Assembly (NCBI GenBank): GCA_039720395.1
Contig: CM077833.1
Location: forward strand, 26,682,271-26,746,270
Direction: 5' to 3'
Length of the DNA stretch: 64,000 nt
From: Liquidambar formosana
Taxonomy: Eukaryota > Streptophyta > Magnoliopsida > Saxifragales > Altingiaceae
Position 1 is the first letter of the stretch, and each line of letters starts with the position of its first letter. Below the pieces are notes generated by a model. It saw only the letters and a list, made by a program, of their open reading frames with translations. It had not been told where the DNA came from and did no database searches. Shown in pieces: positions 35,715-45,929 of the stretch. The position numbers were made by a program, and so were the translations under genes.

Positions 35715-36389
35715 ATATTTATAATTATATCTCTGAACAATATGTCCCAAATGAAAAAACAATAAAAAGAAAAAGAATAAATTTTATTTGTTCCCGTACT
35801 TGGTATTGCTAGGGATAACACCTTGTGATAATAATCTTGCAATGAAAAGAATAACAGTAACAATGCTTTAACTTACTACTGAACGGCTCTACATATCTTG
35901 TGGTAAGAACTAAACTTACCAGAGAATAGAGAAGTCGCTGTAACCAAAAGAAGGAGAAGTCACCGTTAACCAGAAAAGGGAGAAGTCGCAGCTACTCTTG
36001 ATGGAGAAAGTGAAATTTTGGCTCTGTTTACTTATTATATAAGGATTATAGTTTCCGTTTCTTTTGAATTCCTATTTGTGTTTTATATATTAAAGTATGT
36101 GTTTTAGAATATATTAAGGTATGTGTTTTAGAATTATAGTTTCCATATTCCTATATATTTCTATTTATTATATAGGAATTATAGTTTCCATTTCTTTTGA
36201 ATTCTTATTTGTGTTTTATATATTAAGGTATGTATTTTAGAATATATTAAGGTATGCGTTTTAGAATTACTATATTTCCCATATATACAGAAGGGTGGGT
36301 AGTTGTGTATTTAAAAATTAAAATAAAGGTATATTAGTCTATCAAAAGTTTTTCTTACATTCATCTTTTTATTAGTATAAATATAAATA
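34315..36389 (-). mobile_element. Helitron-like insertion (2075 bp) inside the foldback MITE
   Basis: Read on the minus strand, the 3' end is CACATGCAACGCACGTG, a 7-bp hairpin with one mismatch and a 3-base loop, then eight bases, then CTAA followed by host T. A hairpin shortly before CTRR with an A/T target is the diagnostic 3' end of Helitrons. No target duplication flanks it, as expected. The 5' end near 36389 (minus strand ..tttatactaataaaaagatg) resembles Helitron starts but lacks a clean TC, so it is decayed or mis-set by a few bases. The interior is AT-rich, with (TA)n at 34683-34712 and 35671-35711 and a duplicated ~132-bp segment. No RepHel frame, so it would be non-autonomous. Confidence 0.6.
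36036..36275. repeat. Two direct repeats of ~132 bp inside the Helitron-like insert
   Basis: 36036-36150 and 36168-36275 share attatata.g.attatagtttcc, tttcttttgaattc.tatttgtg and the doubled block 'atattaaggtatgtgttttagaat'. The copies differ by scattered substitutions. No coding potential. Confidence 0.75.
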
Positions 36390-36917
36390 TGCAAAATATA
36401 AAAAGTTTTTACAAAAAATGGCCACTCTATCCATTAAAAAATATCATTTTGAACAACTTTGCATAATAAAATTTTTCTAAAATCTATCGTTTAAGTAGAC
36501 TTTGTAGAAAAAATGAATAAAGACTATAAATGGCTAAAAAGTCTACTTAAACGATAAATTTTGAAAAAACTTTCTTTTATAATGTTGTTTAGAATGATAT
36601 TTTCTAGTCCACAACGAAACCAGTTTTCATAAAAACCTATTATATTTTTCATAAAACCTTAAAAACCTAAAAGATAGGGGGGATGTGATTAAAAAAAAAA
36701 AAAAAAAAAGAAAAGTGGGGTTGCAATAGCCGTTCCCAAACAAACTACCTAGTTTGGGTGAACTTTTTTGTTTTTTAGCTGTAACTCTAAAGTAGTTAAC
36801 TCCTTTGAAACTCTTCAAATGTAACTAGACCTCTTGGGAGCTTTATTGGCTTCCTTAGTTAAATAAGAGCTCTTATAAGACTTATTTACAGTGGAAAAAA
36901 TATAACTAATCCTCTTG

Positions 36918-36997
36918 GGGATGCTCAAGCATAGTGATGGGGCCTATATGAACCAGAGGGATGCTCAAGCATAGTGATGGGGCCTATATGAACCAGA
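36918..36997. repeat. Exact 40-bp tandem duplication
   Basis: The unit beginning gggatgctcaagcatagtga and ending aaccaga occurs twice in tandem without a mismatch, which implies a recent duplication. Confidence 0.9.
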
Positions 36998-38459
36998 CAG
37001 ACTTGGTCCAAACATAGGCTTTACTTCCTCTGTCCCAATTTATTTGTCCACATTTAATATTTGAGAAAAGCAGCAGGGGCTATAGGGTCAAACTTTTTTG
37101 AAACGTAAGTATCAAGATCAATTGCCTATTCCACGCCAAAAAAAAAAAAATTTGTATTACTTTGAGGTTTACTTATAGTTGTAGAGTTGTATGTTACACA
37201 AAGGCATGATACAGGCCTAGGGAAAGGGCCGTCGATACATGACCAACCAGCTTTAATATTTGATCAACACGGTCTCCTTTCCTTCCAAATGAAACCTGCA
37301 AGGAATTTAGTATGGTCATTTCCCTTTACTGGGCGCTGTCTAGAAATTCAAATATTCAAATAAGAATTGAATGTGAGACCAAAACGCAAGAAGTTGAAAG
37401 TAAGTCCAGAAGATGAATTCTGAACCTTTTTTTTCCTCCCTAATATTGTTTCTTGCATGAGACCAATTCACAATAAACGTTTGACCTTTTGAAAATTTGA
37501 TTCAACCCAAGACAGCTCAATATAAAAATATGGGCATTGCTATTTCCTCTCAAGAATTTGCTGTATCCACTGAATGGCGTGAAGGACAAACTTGGGTGGA
37601 TGCAGTGAAACCATGGAAATCGTTGTTGGATATGGCCACATAGGGCAACGCCATAAATGTGAAAGTCCAAAGAAAATGGAGATATTTATGGTTGGCTACT
37701 TGGCTTGTGTAGTCTTGCACGTGGTATTTTTTGTTGTATGTCCCGTGTCAAAACCCAACACTGATCTTACCCAAAAAGGCAAGAGAAAGGTTTTGTGTAG
37801 TCTTGCACGTGATATTTATGGTTGGCTACTTGGCTTGTGTAGCAAAGTTGGATTTGCTACCTCTCCCTCCAAAAACCAACTCCAGCAGAGGTAGCAAGAG
37901 GTAGCAAAGTACAAATTTTTTTTTGCTACTACTTTCTCTCTTCAAATCTGGAAGAAGAGAGAGAAGGTAGCAACTCTTATATTTGATTAAAAAATTGAAG
38001 GAACTTAGCTGGAAATCCCACAGCAGATTGCAACAGTCCCAACAGCCATCAACAAGAAACCCCGGGAAGCCAACCTGCCATCGCCGGAGGAACTCGTCAC
38101 CGTCGCCGGAGGAACTCGGAACTTGTTACCATCGCATCACTGTCTAGTATTAAAAAAAAAAAAAAAAGCCCAAATCAAAATTTTTTTTTTATTACCCCCG
38201 TGAAGCCGTGAATGTGAAGATAAAGATGAACGGGAAAAAAAAAAAAAAAAAAAAAAAAAAAACAAACCTTGAGGTTGCCGCCGGAGTTCATGTTGCTGCC
38301 GGAGTTCAATGTGCCGTCGGAGTTCCGTTTGTCCTCATGCTCTCTCTGTTCTAATGCCAAATCTTCGGCGTGTTGGGAGAGGAGGAGAGAAGGCACGGGG
38401 AGAACAGAGTGAGGTTTGAGGGGTTGAGGGTTTGTGGGTTTGAGGTTTTGAGGGTTTGT

Positions 38460-38573
38460 GGAAGTGGGAGTGGGAGTGGGAGTGGGAGTGGGAAGGGGAG
38501 AGAGAAGGGAAGGGGAGAGGTTTGTGGGTGTGGGAGTGGGAGTGAGTGGGAGTGGGAGTGGGAGTGGGAGGGC
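38460..38573. repeat. GGGAGT hexanucleotide microsatellite (G-quadruplex prone)
   Basis: Two clusters of (GGGAGT)n at 38465-38493 and 38525-38571, separated by a GGGG/GAGA stretch. Each has four or more G3 runs with three-base spacers, the sequence pattern expected to form parallel G-quadruplexes. The minus strand reads as a Pro/Leu/Thr-rich open frame, which is a by-product of the repeat. Confidence 0.85.
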
Positions 38574-39070
38574 GATTGCAGAAAGAGTATTTGAGTTGAG
38601 GGTTTGTGGAGTGGAAGTGGGAGAGAGAAGAGGAAGGGAATGCAAAAGACGGGGTTGTGGAGGAGTGGGTAGATCTGACTTTTGGGCATTGATTTTGTGG
38701 TTCAGATGGGTGTAGGGATGGGGTTCAATCTGGGCCGTCCATCAACCTATTTCATTTTTTTTTCCTAACCGTTTTGATCTATTTTTAACCCTTTGATCTT
38801 TGGTCAAACTCATATTGCAAAAACTTCTTTTTCTTAAACTTTCAGGCGATCAAAATGACATTTTAGGCAACGAAAAGTGTTGGACCTCTTTCTGGAAATT
38901 TCAAACGATCAAAGTATATTATTTTAATAATTATCGCATTTTTTTTTTCCAATATATAAAATAATATTTAAAATATTAAAACATTAAAATAAATATAATA
39001 ATAATAAAATATTAAAAATTGCTACCTCTCTTGAACTCTCAAGTTTAGAGGAGGTAACAAATTGACACCG

Positions 39071-42000
39071 TTTTTAGGATCATTTTAAATTTATTTTGGT
39101 AACTTAACACTTTTTTTTTTAAATACCAAAAGTGCAACACGAGGACTTTCAAGAATTCACTCATCCAAGAAAGACTCTCGTCTAAACACGCTTTATTGTA
39201 GATTTGGTACATATTACTTGCTACATATTACTAATAACCATCATATAAATCATATTTACTTATAGCCCATAATACGATGGATCATGTTTAATTTATTTTT
39301 TGTACCAAATAAAAAATTTAAGTACAAGTGTTTTTTTTTTTTTGGGACTTTGGCCACAAGTCTATAAAGTTAGACTTGTACAGTTATAAGTCTATCATAA
39401 AATCTTATTTAACCAAAAGTCCTTCTTAGATATTTTCAGACTATATTACCCCTTCATATTATATAGCAAAAAGTTTTTCTTAGAAAGTTACATATAATCA
39501 ATGTAACTGTTTTTTTAAATATTTTTTTATACGTAATTTTATATTCATCATGAGTCTTTTTCTTAATTTTTCCCAAAAAAAAAAAAAATCAATTAAATTT
39601 GGGCAAACATCTACTTGTAACTGAAGTATATACTGAACCCACAGAAAAATAATTACATGAAAAAATTACTTTTAAGTCAATTGTGATTGAATTTTAGTCA
39701 CAGAATATTTAAACCTTATAAATTTTTAGTTTCAAACACATCAATTTAACTGATTCAATAGTTACATCTAATAAATTTAATAATTTTGTATGGGAAATTG
39801 TACAAAATTGAACCCACATTAAAATAGTTACATGTTTATTTATTTTAAAACCGATACATGTAAATATGTAATCAATGTAACTTTTTTTTTTTAATACATA
39901 ATTTTATTTTCATCATGGGTCTTGTTTCAAAAAACTCGACAAATAGATTTCAAATATATAAATTTTATTGGAAATCGATATCTAGATCAAAAGTTACGTC
40001 ATTTTAAAATTTGAAAACAAAAAATAACACTAAAGGGTAAACTTGACTTTATACATTTACCACGGTTATAAAAGTAAACTTATTTTACTTAAAAGTGGAC
40101 TTATGGCTGTATAAGTTTGTTGCATAAACTTATGCCTCTATAAGTCCTATAAAAGTAGACTTTTCGCTAATTTCCCCTTCTTCTTTTTTTTTGGGGTATT
40201 ATTTTCGAGAATAGCATTTTTAAGGACATCAAGGATTTGGAACCAACTTAAAGAAGTGAATCAGTATTTCTTAAAATTTACACCTCAACAAGTTCTCGCA
40301 ACCTCGAGTTAGACATCTTACTTTCTCTTGATCGAGATTAGCCACCAAATGATCGAATGTAACTTTGAGATTTAATTGACGCAAGTGGGTGATGACCTTA
40401 CGCCATGTTTGATATATTAGATTAAAATGTTGGATATGATAGAATTGGTGAATGAAGATGAAGCCTCTATTCTCTTTGTTTGAAATGGGGAAGATGGTCT
40501 CTTGAAGACTTTTTTTTTTTTATCCTTGTGTTTCTTTCAAATGAGATAATATCTCATGATAAAAATATACCATCACTCTAGTGAGTTTGTTATCTCCTAC
40601 ATGGGAATATAATCATCCTACGGACAAGGGCACATAGCGAGGAGTTATTTTCAATGGGGCTATCATCGTGCTGTGATTTTGTGAAGTGGGAACTGAAAGT
40701 TCTAGAGAGTCTTTCTTTTCTTTAGAAAAATTATTTTTTGGTAATCATTTCTCAATGTAATACAAAAAACACAAGCACATTTTTGTCAACTTATTACAAA
40801 TTGACTATATATGTGCTTCAAAATGACTACCAATTTCCTGGTTTTGGCATTATGTTGGGAAGTGGTTATCCAATGGTAATTTCTCTCAAATTTTTTTTTA
40901 AAATTTTTTTATTTGAGCTAGTGGAGGCACGTGCCTCCAAAGATGCCTCTTGGCTCTGCCATTGCCTATGAATAGTATATCTTATGTTCGAAAAGTGCAC
41001 TAAATATAGTAAAATGATATGTTTATCTCATCGGACCTACCAAATATTTATGACCTTAATTGTTTTTTAGGGGATTAGTAAGGGAAAAAAAGGTGGCCCA
41101 ATTTTTTTTTTTTTCTTTTTTGGGGTGGGGTGATGAACGCAAATAGTCCGGCTTCTTCTTGGAGACAATCAAACAAGCCCTAGCGGGCGACTGTACATGA
41201 ATTAAGCCTTCTAGGCCCAATAATATCGCTTTCCACTTTTCCAGTTTCCACTTTGCACTAGGGACTTTCCCATAGGAGCATGGAAGATGTGGCACACTAC
41301 CTCTTCCAGTCAGCAATTGCCTAGAAGTTGGTGTTTTGTAGGTCTCTCTTAGGTTGCATTTCCTCTCCTCTTCATCTTTGTCACTGCCGTTTGAAACTTA
41401 TGTGTGTGTAAAAATATTTTTTTTTAAAAAATGAAAGATGTGGCGCACAGGTGGACTAATTCTGTCTTTCCACGTGTCAACAAGCTAGTCAATAAATACT
41501 GTGGAGTGTGGAGTGTGGTGTGTGGACACAGACTCCCCGGCCTCGAGGAAGCATACAAATCACTTTTGTCCTTAGGCCACCCATGATCTCTCCCGGCCCC
41601 CAACTCCACAGTATTTGCAATTTAGCATGCATAACACTATTGCTAGTCTTCCAAAAAAAAAAAAAAAAAAAACACCCTATGGCTAGTGATTGGGTCAAAC
41701 CAGTAAAAGTGGTGCAGAAATATTGCAAACGTCACAAACATTTCTTGCTGCTTTCCTCGGCCATTACAGGGATTTTAATTGTTCATGTGCATGGTTTTTA
41801 ATTGGTTTCCCACTTAGATTGCCTTTTCGATTTATTGCATATTACGCAGGCAAGTACGCATGCATCGGCGGGTGGGTATCCTAACGTCTAAAGAACTTGG
41901 ACTCCATTATCCTATTTTATGCTTTTACTGCCCCCTGTTTTTGCCATGAGGCCATGAACTTCCCCTTGGCGTTCCTTTGGAAAAGACCTAGAGGTGGCGG

Positions 42001-42111
42001 CACTTCTCAAGTCCTTCCAAGCTTCAACCCGCCCAACGCGTTTATTCCCTAGTCAAATATGGAGTAAATTTTATGCATTATTTAAATTAATTACCAGCCT
42101 ATTGCATGCAT
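39071..42111. other. Intergenic DNA up to the four-motif peptide gene
   Basis: Very AT-rich from 39071 to 40960. A block around 39497-39560 (caatgtaactg.., tacgtaattttatattcatcatg) is repeated in diverged form at 39874-39925. The outer parts near 39343 and 40178 share inverted 'gggaaattagcgaaaagtc'-like ends, so this may be a decayed TIR element. 41090-41900 has poly-T/A runs and no clear gene. Confidence 0.4.
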
Positions 42112-42119
42112 TATATAAT
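42112..42119 (+). promoter_or_regulatory. TATA box of the four-motif peptide gene
   Basis: TATATAAT 133 bases upstream of the ATG at 42252, preceded by tgcatgca (an RY-like motif). This would give a 5' UTR of roughly 100 bases. Confidence 0.5.
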
Positions 42120-42251
42120 AAGATCGACCCCAAGCTCCACTCCTCGTACAGACCAAAGAACATTCAATTGAAACAGAGCACAGAACACAAGCATTTCTTT
42201 GAACAACATTAGTTTTTCAGCCCTTAATTAACTACACATTCATAGTCCAAA

Positions 42252-42656
42252 ATGGCCACAAGTCTCAAGCCTTTCAGCTCCTTTCTTGTTTTTCTCCTCG
42301 TAAGCTCTTTGCTTTTCATTACAGAAGCCCGTCCTTTCAATGCTGGCCAGACACGTAACATTACAGACGGAGGGATTGAGATTTCCTTTCGTGGGTTTTA
42401 TATGCAAGCCATCAAGACTGGAGGGCCTAGCTCTGGGGGAAATGGACATGAGTTCACCAATGCGCAAACTCTCGAAGGGATCAAGGAGTCTGGTCCCAGC
42501 GCTGGGGGAGATGGACATGATTTCACCAATGGACAGACTTTCGGAGGGATCAAGAACGCTGGTCCAAGCCCTGGGGGAAAGGGACATGAGTCCACCAATG
42601 GGCAAACTCTCGGAGGGATCAGGGACTCTGGTCCCACCCCTGGTCAGGGACACTGA
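42252..42656 (+). CDS. Multi-motif PIP-type secreted peptide precursor, four GPS..GH repeats (134 aa)
   Basis: A signal peptide (residues ~1-26, hydrophobic FLVFLLVSSLLFIT then EARPF) is followed by a short propeptide and four tandem units of about 23 residues. The conserved cores are GGPSSGGNGH (57-66), SGPSAGGDGH (80-89), AGPSPGGKGH (103-112) and, at the C-terminus, SGPTPGQGH (126-134). Each is preceded by a GI(K/R) block and linked by FTNGQT(L/F)-type spacers. GPSx.G.GH is the PIP-family core, and CEP precursors also carry several such domains, so PIP-like is the best call with CEP-like as the alternative. If each core is released, one precursor would give four slightly different peptides. 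Intronless. The middle motifs have G or A in place of the usual Ser before GPS. Confidence 0.85.
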   Translation: MATSLKPFSSFLVFLLVSSLLFITEARPFNAGQTRNITDGGIEISFRGFYMQAIKTGGPSSGGNGHEFTNAQTLEGIKESGPSAGGDGHDFTNGQTFGGIKNAGPSPGGKGHESTNGQTLGGIRDSGPTPGQGH

Positions 42657-43551
42657 TTCATTTCTTGCATGCACCAACAATTCTTTTTCATCACACTTAA
42701 TAAATTTGTAATTTTTGATTTGGCATATTTAGGTGTCATTGTGGGATATCAAGAGCTAGTCATTCTTTTGATGATCTACATGATGCAGAGCAATAATTAG
42801 AATTTGTTTGCAACATTTGAATTATGTAACGGAGCTCTTATTTGAATAATAGATGCGTCCTTCAAAAAACCATCGTTGTTTCTGTAAAAACATGAATTTT
42901 GGGGTATGGCAATTGGCATGCCAAAGTGACAATGGACAAAAATCATCAAAATAAGTTTCTTGCAGGAAATTCATGGCCGGGGGACCATTGTTCATCATGG
43001 AAATATATTCTCATATTCATTCTTGCAGGAGCCATAGAGTAGCCGGTGGCAGGCGAAGGCACCATTACCTCATACGTCTCACCATTAACATAGGTGATCT
43101 TTGCCATATCACTTACAAGAAATTTCAGTTGCAAATAATAGTGGTTGCATTAATAATCAAGATAGAGTGCTCTGAGCCACAAAGTAGTATCTGAGTTGCA
43201 GCATCATAATTTATAATGGGATTAGGATCCTTGGCACGGATCGAGCATTCGAGCATTCGAGCATATACCAGATGCATTGTGTCCCATGATGTTGATCTAC
43301 AATATCCTTTATCTGCATACATGCACGCACTGGGCGATTGTGCTCGTATGTATACTCTCCAATTCTGCTGGCTGCTGCTTAACTAATTAAACTAGAAATT
43401 CATGGACACAATGTAAATTCATTGACAACATCGGAAATACAATAAGCCAACGGTTTAGTCGCTTGATTGCAACGATGTTGTGTTTTGGTTTAATAGACGT
43501 ACATACATAAAAGAATCTTATGCCTTCCATGGGTATCCTTTAAATCCCCTA
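42657..43551. other. Intergenic DNA, nothing recognised
   Basis: The 3' flank of the peptide gene, then DNA with a tiny 10-base tandem (gagcattcga) near 43243-43263. No gene seen. Confidence 0.55.
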
Positions 43552-43709
43552 TGTTATGTTTGGATAAGGAATTTGAAGGTAGAATTTGCTTTTGAGATAG
43601 AATTTGTAAAATTTTTATAAGAATTTTGTCCATCTCATCTTTATAAAAATTTTATAAATATCATTTCGAAAGCAAATTCCAATTATAAATTTTTTATCCA
43701 AACATAGCG
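43552..43709. mobile_element. Short MITE (158 bp) with 'TATGTTTGGATAA' ends
   Basis: The left end TGTTATGTTTGGATAAGG and right end TTTTTATCCAAACATAGCG are inverted copies. The interior is nearly palindromic (gaatttg..., caaattc). A CTA trinucleotide flanks both sides (43549-43551, 43710-43712). The 3-base duplication suggests a PIF/Harbinger (Tourist-like) element, although CTA is not the usual TWA target. Related to 13580-13703. Confidence 0.7.
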
Positions 43710-43712
43710 CTA

Positions 43713-44179
43713 TCATTTTTTCCTTTTGTTTTAGAAAACAGAAGACTTTCAGCGTATTGAGCCTTCTTTTATTTGATGAACGATATTTCAGCGTATTGGG
43801 TCTTATGAGTTGTGACGGTCAAATGCATAACTAGCCAGACTCCAAAAACGACGATCATGCGGCAGCTGACATACGGCATTTGCTTCGGTTACGACTTACG
43901 CCATGGTAATTTATTCTCTTGTTTATTATTGGATTTTATTGAGATGGAATACTCAAGATCATCTAATTATTTCATTTAAAAAAAGAAAAAAAAACTATTA
44001 GATATCTTGCTTCTTTGCAAGTTTTCTCCAAGTAGTTTATGTTGGAAAATACCTGATTTCTTACGTATTAAGAGGAAATCCTCTTTACCCTCAATCACAA
44101 ATTTTAATTTATTGTGTCAATTAATTTAACAATATGTATATGTGGACACCTATGCATGAATTCGTGAATATGTGGTTAT
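43713..44179. other. Intergenic DNA, nothing recognised
   Basis: AT-rich between the MITE and the solo LTR. No features seen beyond short A runs near 43978-43993. Confidence 0.5.
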
Positions 44180-44184
44180 GTACA

Positions 44185-44885
44185 TGTGTGGGAATATCTC
44201 TGAACCGAGGATCCAGTTCGGGATAATGAGCTCAAACCAGAAACACTGACACGTGGTAAAGGTAATTCAACTAAACCCGTCACAACGCACGTGATTCCTC
44301 ACCCCCAGGATTCAGTTCGGGTCAAAGAGTTAAACCACAATATTTGACACGTGGTTAATGCAACACGGTGGGACCTGATGCAAACCACGTGATCTCTCAG
44401 CTCGAGTGCTTACCTTTAGCTCGGGACATCTGTCCTATTACTCACACTACAATCCAAATCTTACTACAGTCCAAAACTATCACAGCAGTTGTAATTCCTG
44501 ACACAGCGGTTACTAGAAACCATGGTTTCATGCCCAACCACGATCAACAAACCATGGTCAGACGGTTATTAGCAAACCATGGTCAGATCTGACCTAACCA
44601 AGGCAGTTACCTGACCTCACATGGTCAGTTCGTACAGGTGGGTATAAAAAGAATACGATACAGCCAAATGCGGTAAGCTACAGTACCCTAATTCTTTGAG
44701 ATTCATCTTCTTCCTTGCCTCATTCTCCCTAAATAGCTTCTAACTTAAGCTTTGGAGAGGGCTTGGCCAAAACCCACCTTGGGCTACCCTCTGACTCTTT
44801 TTCCAAGCTTGTGATTGCAGGCCCAAGCACGAGAGCAAGTTCCATCATCAACACTTAGTTCGGGGAGCAGTTTTTACCCTGTACA
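44185..44885 (+). mobile_element. Solo LTR (701 bp) with 5-bp TSD
   Basis: Begins TGTGTGGGAATATC and ends ACCCTGTACA, the TG...CA ends of LTRs. The pentamer gtaca flanks it on both sides (44180-44184 and 44886-44890). No internal retrotransposon sequence is present, so it is a solo LTR left by recombination. The U3 part carries two diverged ~105-bp subrepeats (ga.ccagttcggg ... gacacgtggt) with CACGTG at four places. A TATA-like gtataaaaag lies at ~44642-44651. Orientation is assumed from the TATA position. Superfamily (Copia or Ty3) is not determinable. Confidence 0.85.
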
Positions 44886-44902
44886 GTACATATGAACACT
44901 TA

Positions 44903-45115
44903 GGCTCTATTTGGTTTGCAAATTTTATTAAGGAAAAAAAAAATATGGAGAATTTTATTTTTTCTTATTTGGTTGCAATGGAAGATTAGAAAAAAAGAAT
45001 AATTGAAATAATTTTGACTTGATATGATTTCATCTTTTCTTTTTATTTTCTTTCCTCCACATTTTTTTTCCTACCATTTTTTTTTCATGGTAAAATCCAC
45101 AAACCAAATAGAGGG
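44903..45115. mobile_element. Tourist-like MITE (213 bp), TTA TSD
   Basis: Ends GGCTCTATTTGGTTTG and CAAACCAAATAGAGGG, inverted with one or two mismatches, flanked by TTA at 44900-44902 and 45116-45118. TTA duplication and these ends fit PIF/Harbinger-type MITEs. It lies 12 bases from the solo LTR's TSD. Confidence 0.8.
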
Positions 45116-45118
45116 TTA

Positions 45119-45929
45119 AGGTTTAGTATTGGTTTTGAATTATTTGATCTATATGTATGAGTTGTAGAATCTTATATGGTTTGGGATTTGCTAGGAGATT
45201 TTCTTATTATTAAAAAAATAAAAAATAAAAAAGTTGCATGCAATCGATTAAGGACAAATGCACTAAGACATGCACGCACCCGTGCAACCACTCAAAATTT
45301 ATTTGTTTATTTATTTTTGTTGTTGTTTTTTTAATGTAAATTTGGATGAAGTGCCAAAAAAAAAAAAAAGTTAATTTTGGTCAAATTTACTAAAGTATAC
45401 ACTTTTGTAGATTATATTAAGATTTAGTTTGTCAATAGGTTCTTATTCCATTTATTGGAGAAAATTTTGTCTCATGTTAGATGTGAGTGTTAAGGTGAAG
45501 TACAAGTAAGGTTTCACATATCTAAAAGTTGCCTAGGTTTTTAGATTATGACATACTTATCGATTTTATCTCCTACTTCATCACTTCTAATCAATCATAC
45601 AAATGTGTGTTCTTCCTTCCCTATCTTAATTGCTAAAACCTTGTCCTACATAGGGCATATTTCATCTTACCATAGGAAAATAAATTTAAAAAAAAAAAAA
45701 TGCATGCGAGCTACTAAATAAAAATGTAAACCAAAGAACCAGCGGGAGCCCTATAAACCCCTTTAATAAAACCCACTTTCAGTTACACCGGACCTCAAGC
45801 GGAATTTGAGCATCCACTACAAAAACGTAGAAGAACCGCCATAGCCGATACAATCGAAGAAAAAAAGCATCACAGAGGTCTCTCATATGTTATAATCTTG
45901 CGTACAAAACCCTAGCATAGTCACTCAAA
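45119..45929. other. Upstream region of the MRG gene
   Basis: AT-rich with A/T runs. The last ~150 bases become more mixed and probably hold the 5' UTR (tacaccggacctcaag ... aaaaccctagcatag). No clear TATA box, which suits a housekeeping-type promoter. Confidence 0.45.

Larger units (their letters stand above)
34250..36737. mobile_element. Foldback MITE copy split by a 2.1-kb insertion
   Basis: The left end GGGAACGGCTATTGCAGCCC begins at 34250 and runs to 34314. The rest of the same element resumes at 36390 (tgcaaaatataaaaagtttt) and ends ggttgcaatagccgttccc at 36737. Together the pieces total 413 bp, close to the 399-bp intact copy at 22651. The breakpoint falls inside the family sequence 'ggtttttaaggttttatgca'. 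The flanks agcaaacta (34241-34249) and aacaaacta (36739-36747) match at 8 of 9, consistent with a 9-bp TSD for the original insertion. Confidence 0.85.
36738..39070. other. Intergenic, repeat-rich DNA
   Basis: Besides the 40-bp duplication it has a direct repeat: 'atatttatggttggctactt ggcttgtgtag' occurs at 37681 and 37805, with 'tgtagtcttgcacgtg' beside each. From ~37853 to ~39062 the ends carry 'tttgctacctctc' and 'gaggtaacaaa' in inverted orientation, possibly a degenerate TIR element (no TSD found). Inside it are 'cgccggaggaactcg' repeats near 38083-38120 and the GGGAGT tract. No gene called. Confidence 0.45.

Noticed and set aside
38175..38645. A 156-codon minus-strand open frame rich in Leu/Pro/Thr
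   Set aside because: It is created by the GGGAGT repeat read in reverse; composition is pure low complexity and it has no domain.
42340..42711. Alternative-frame 123-codon ORF and minus-strand ORFs over the four-motif peptide gene
   Set aside because: Shadows caused by the 69-bp coding repeat; they have no signal peptide.
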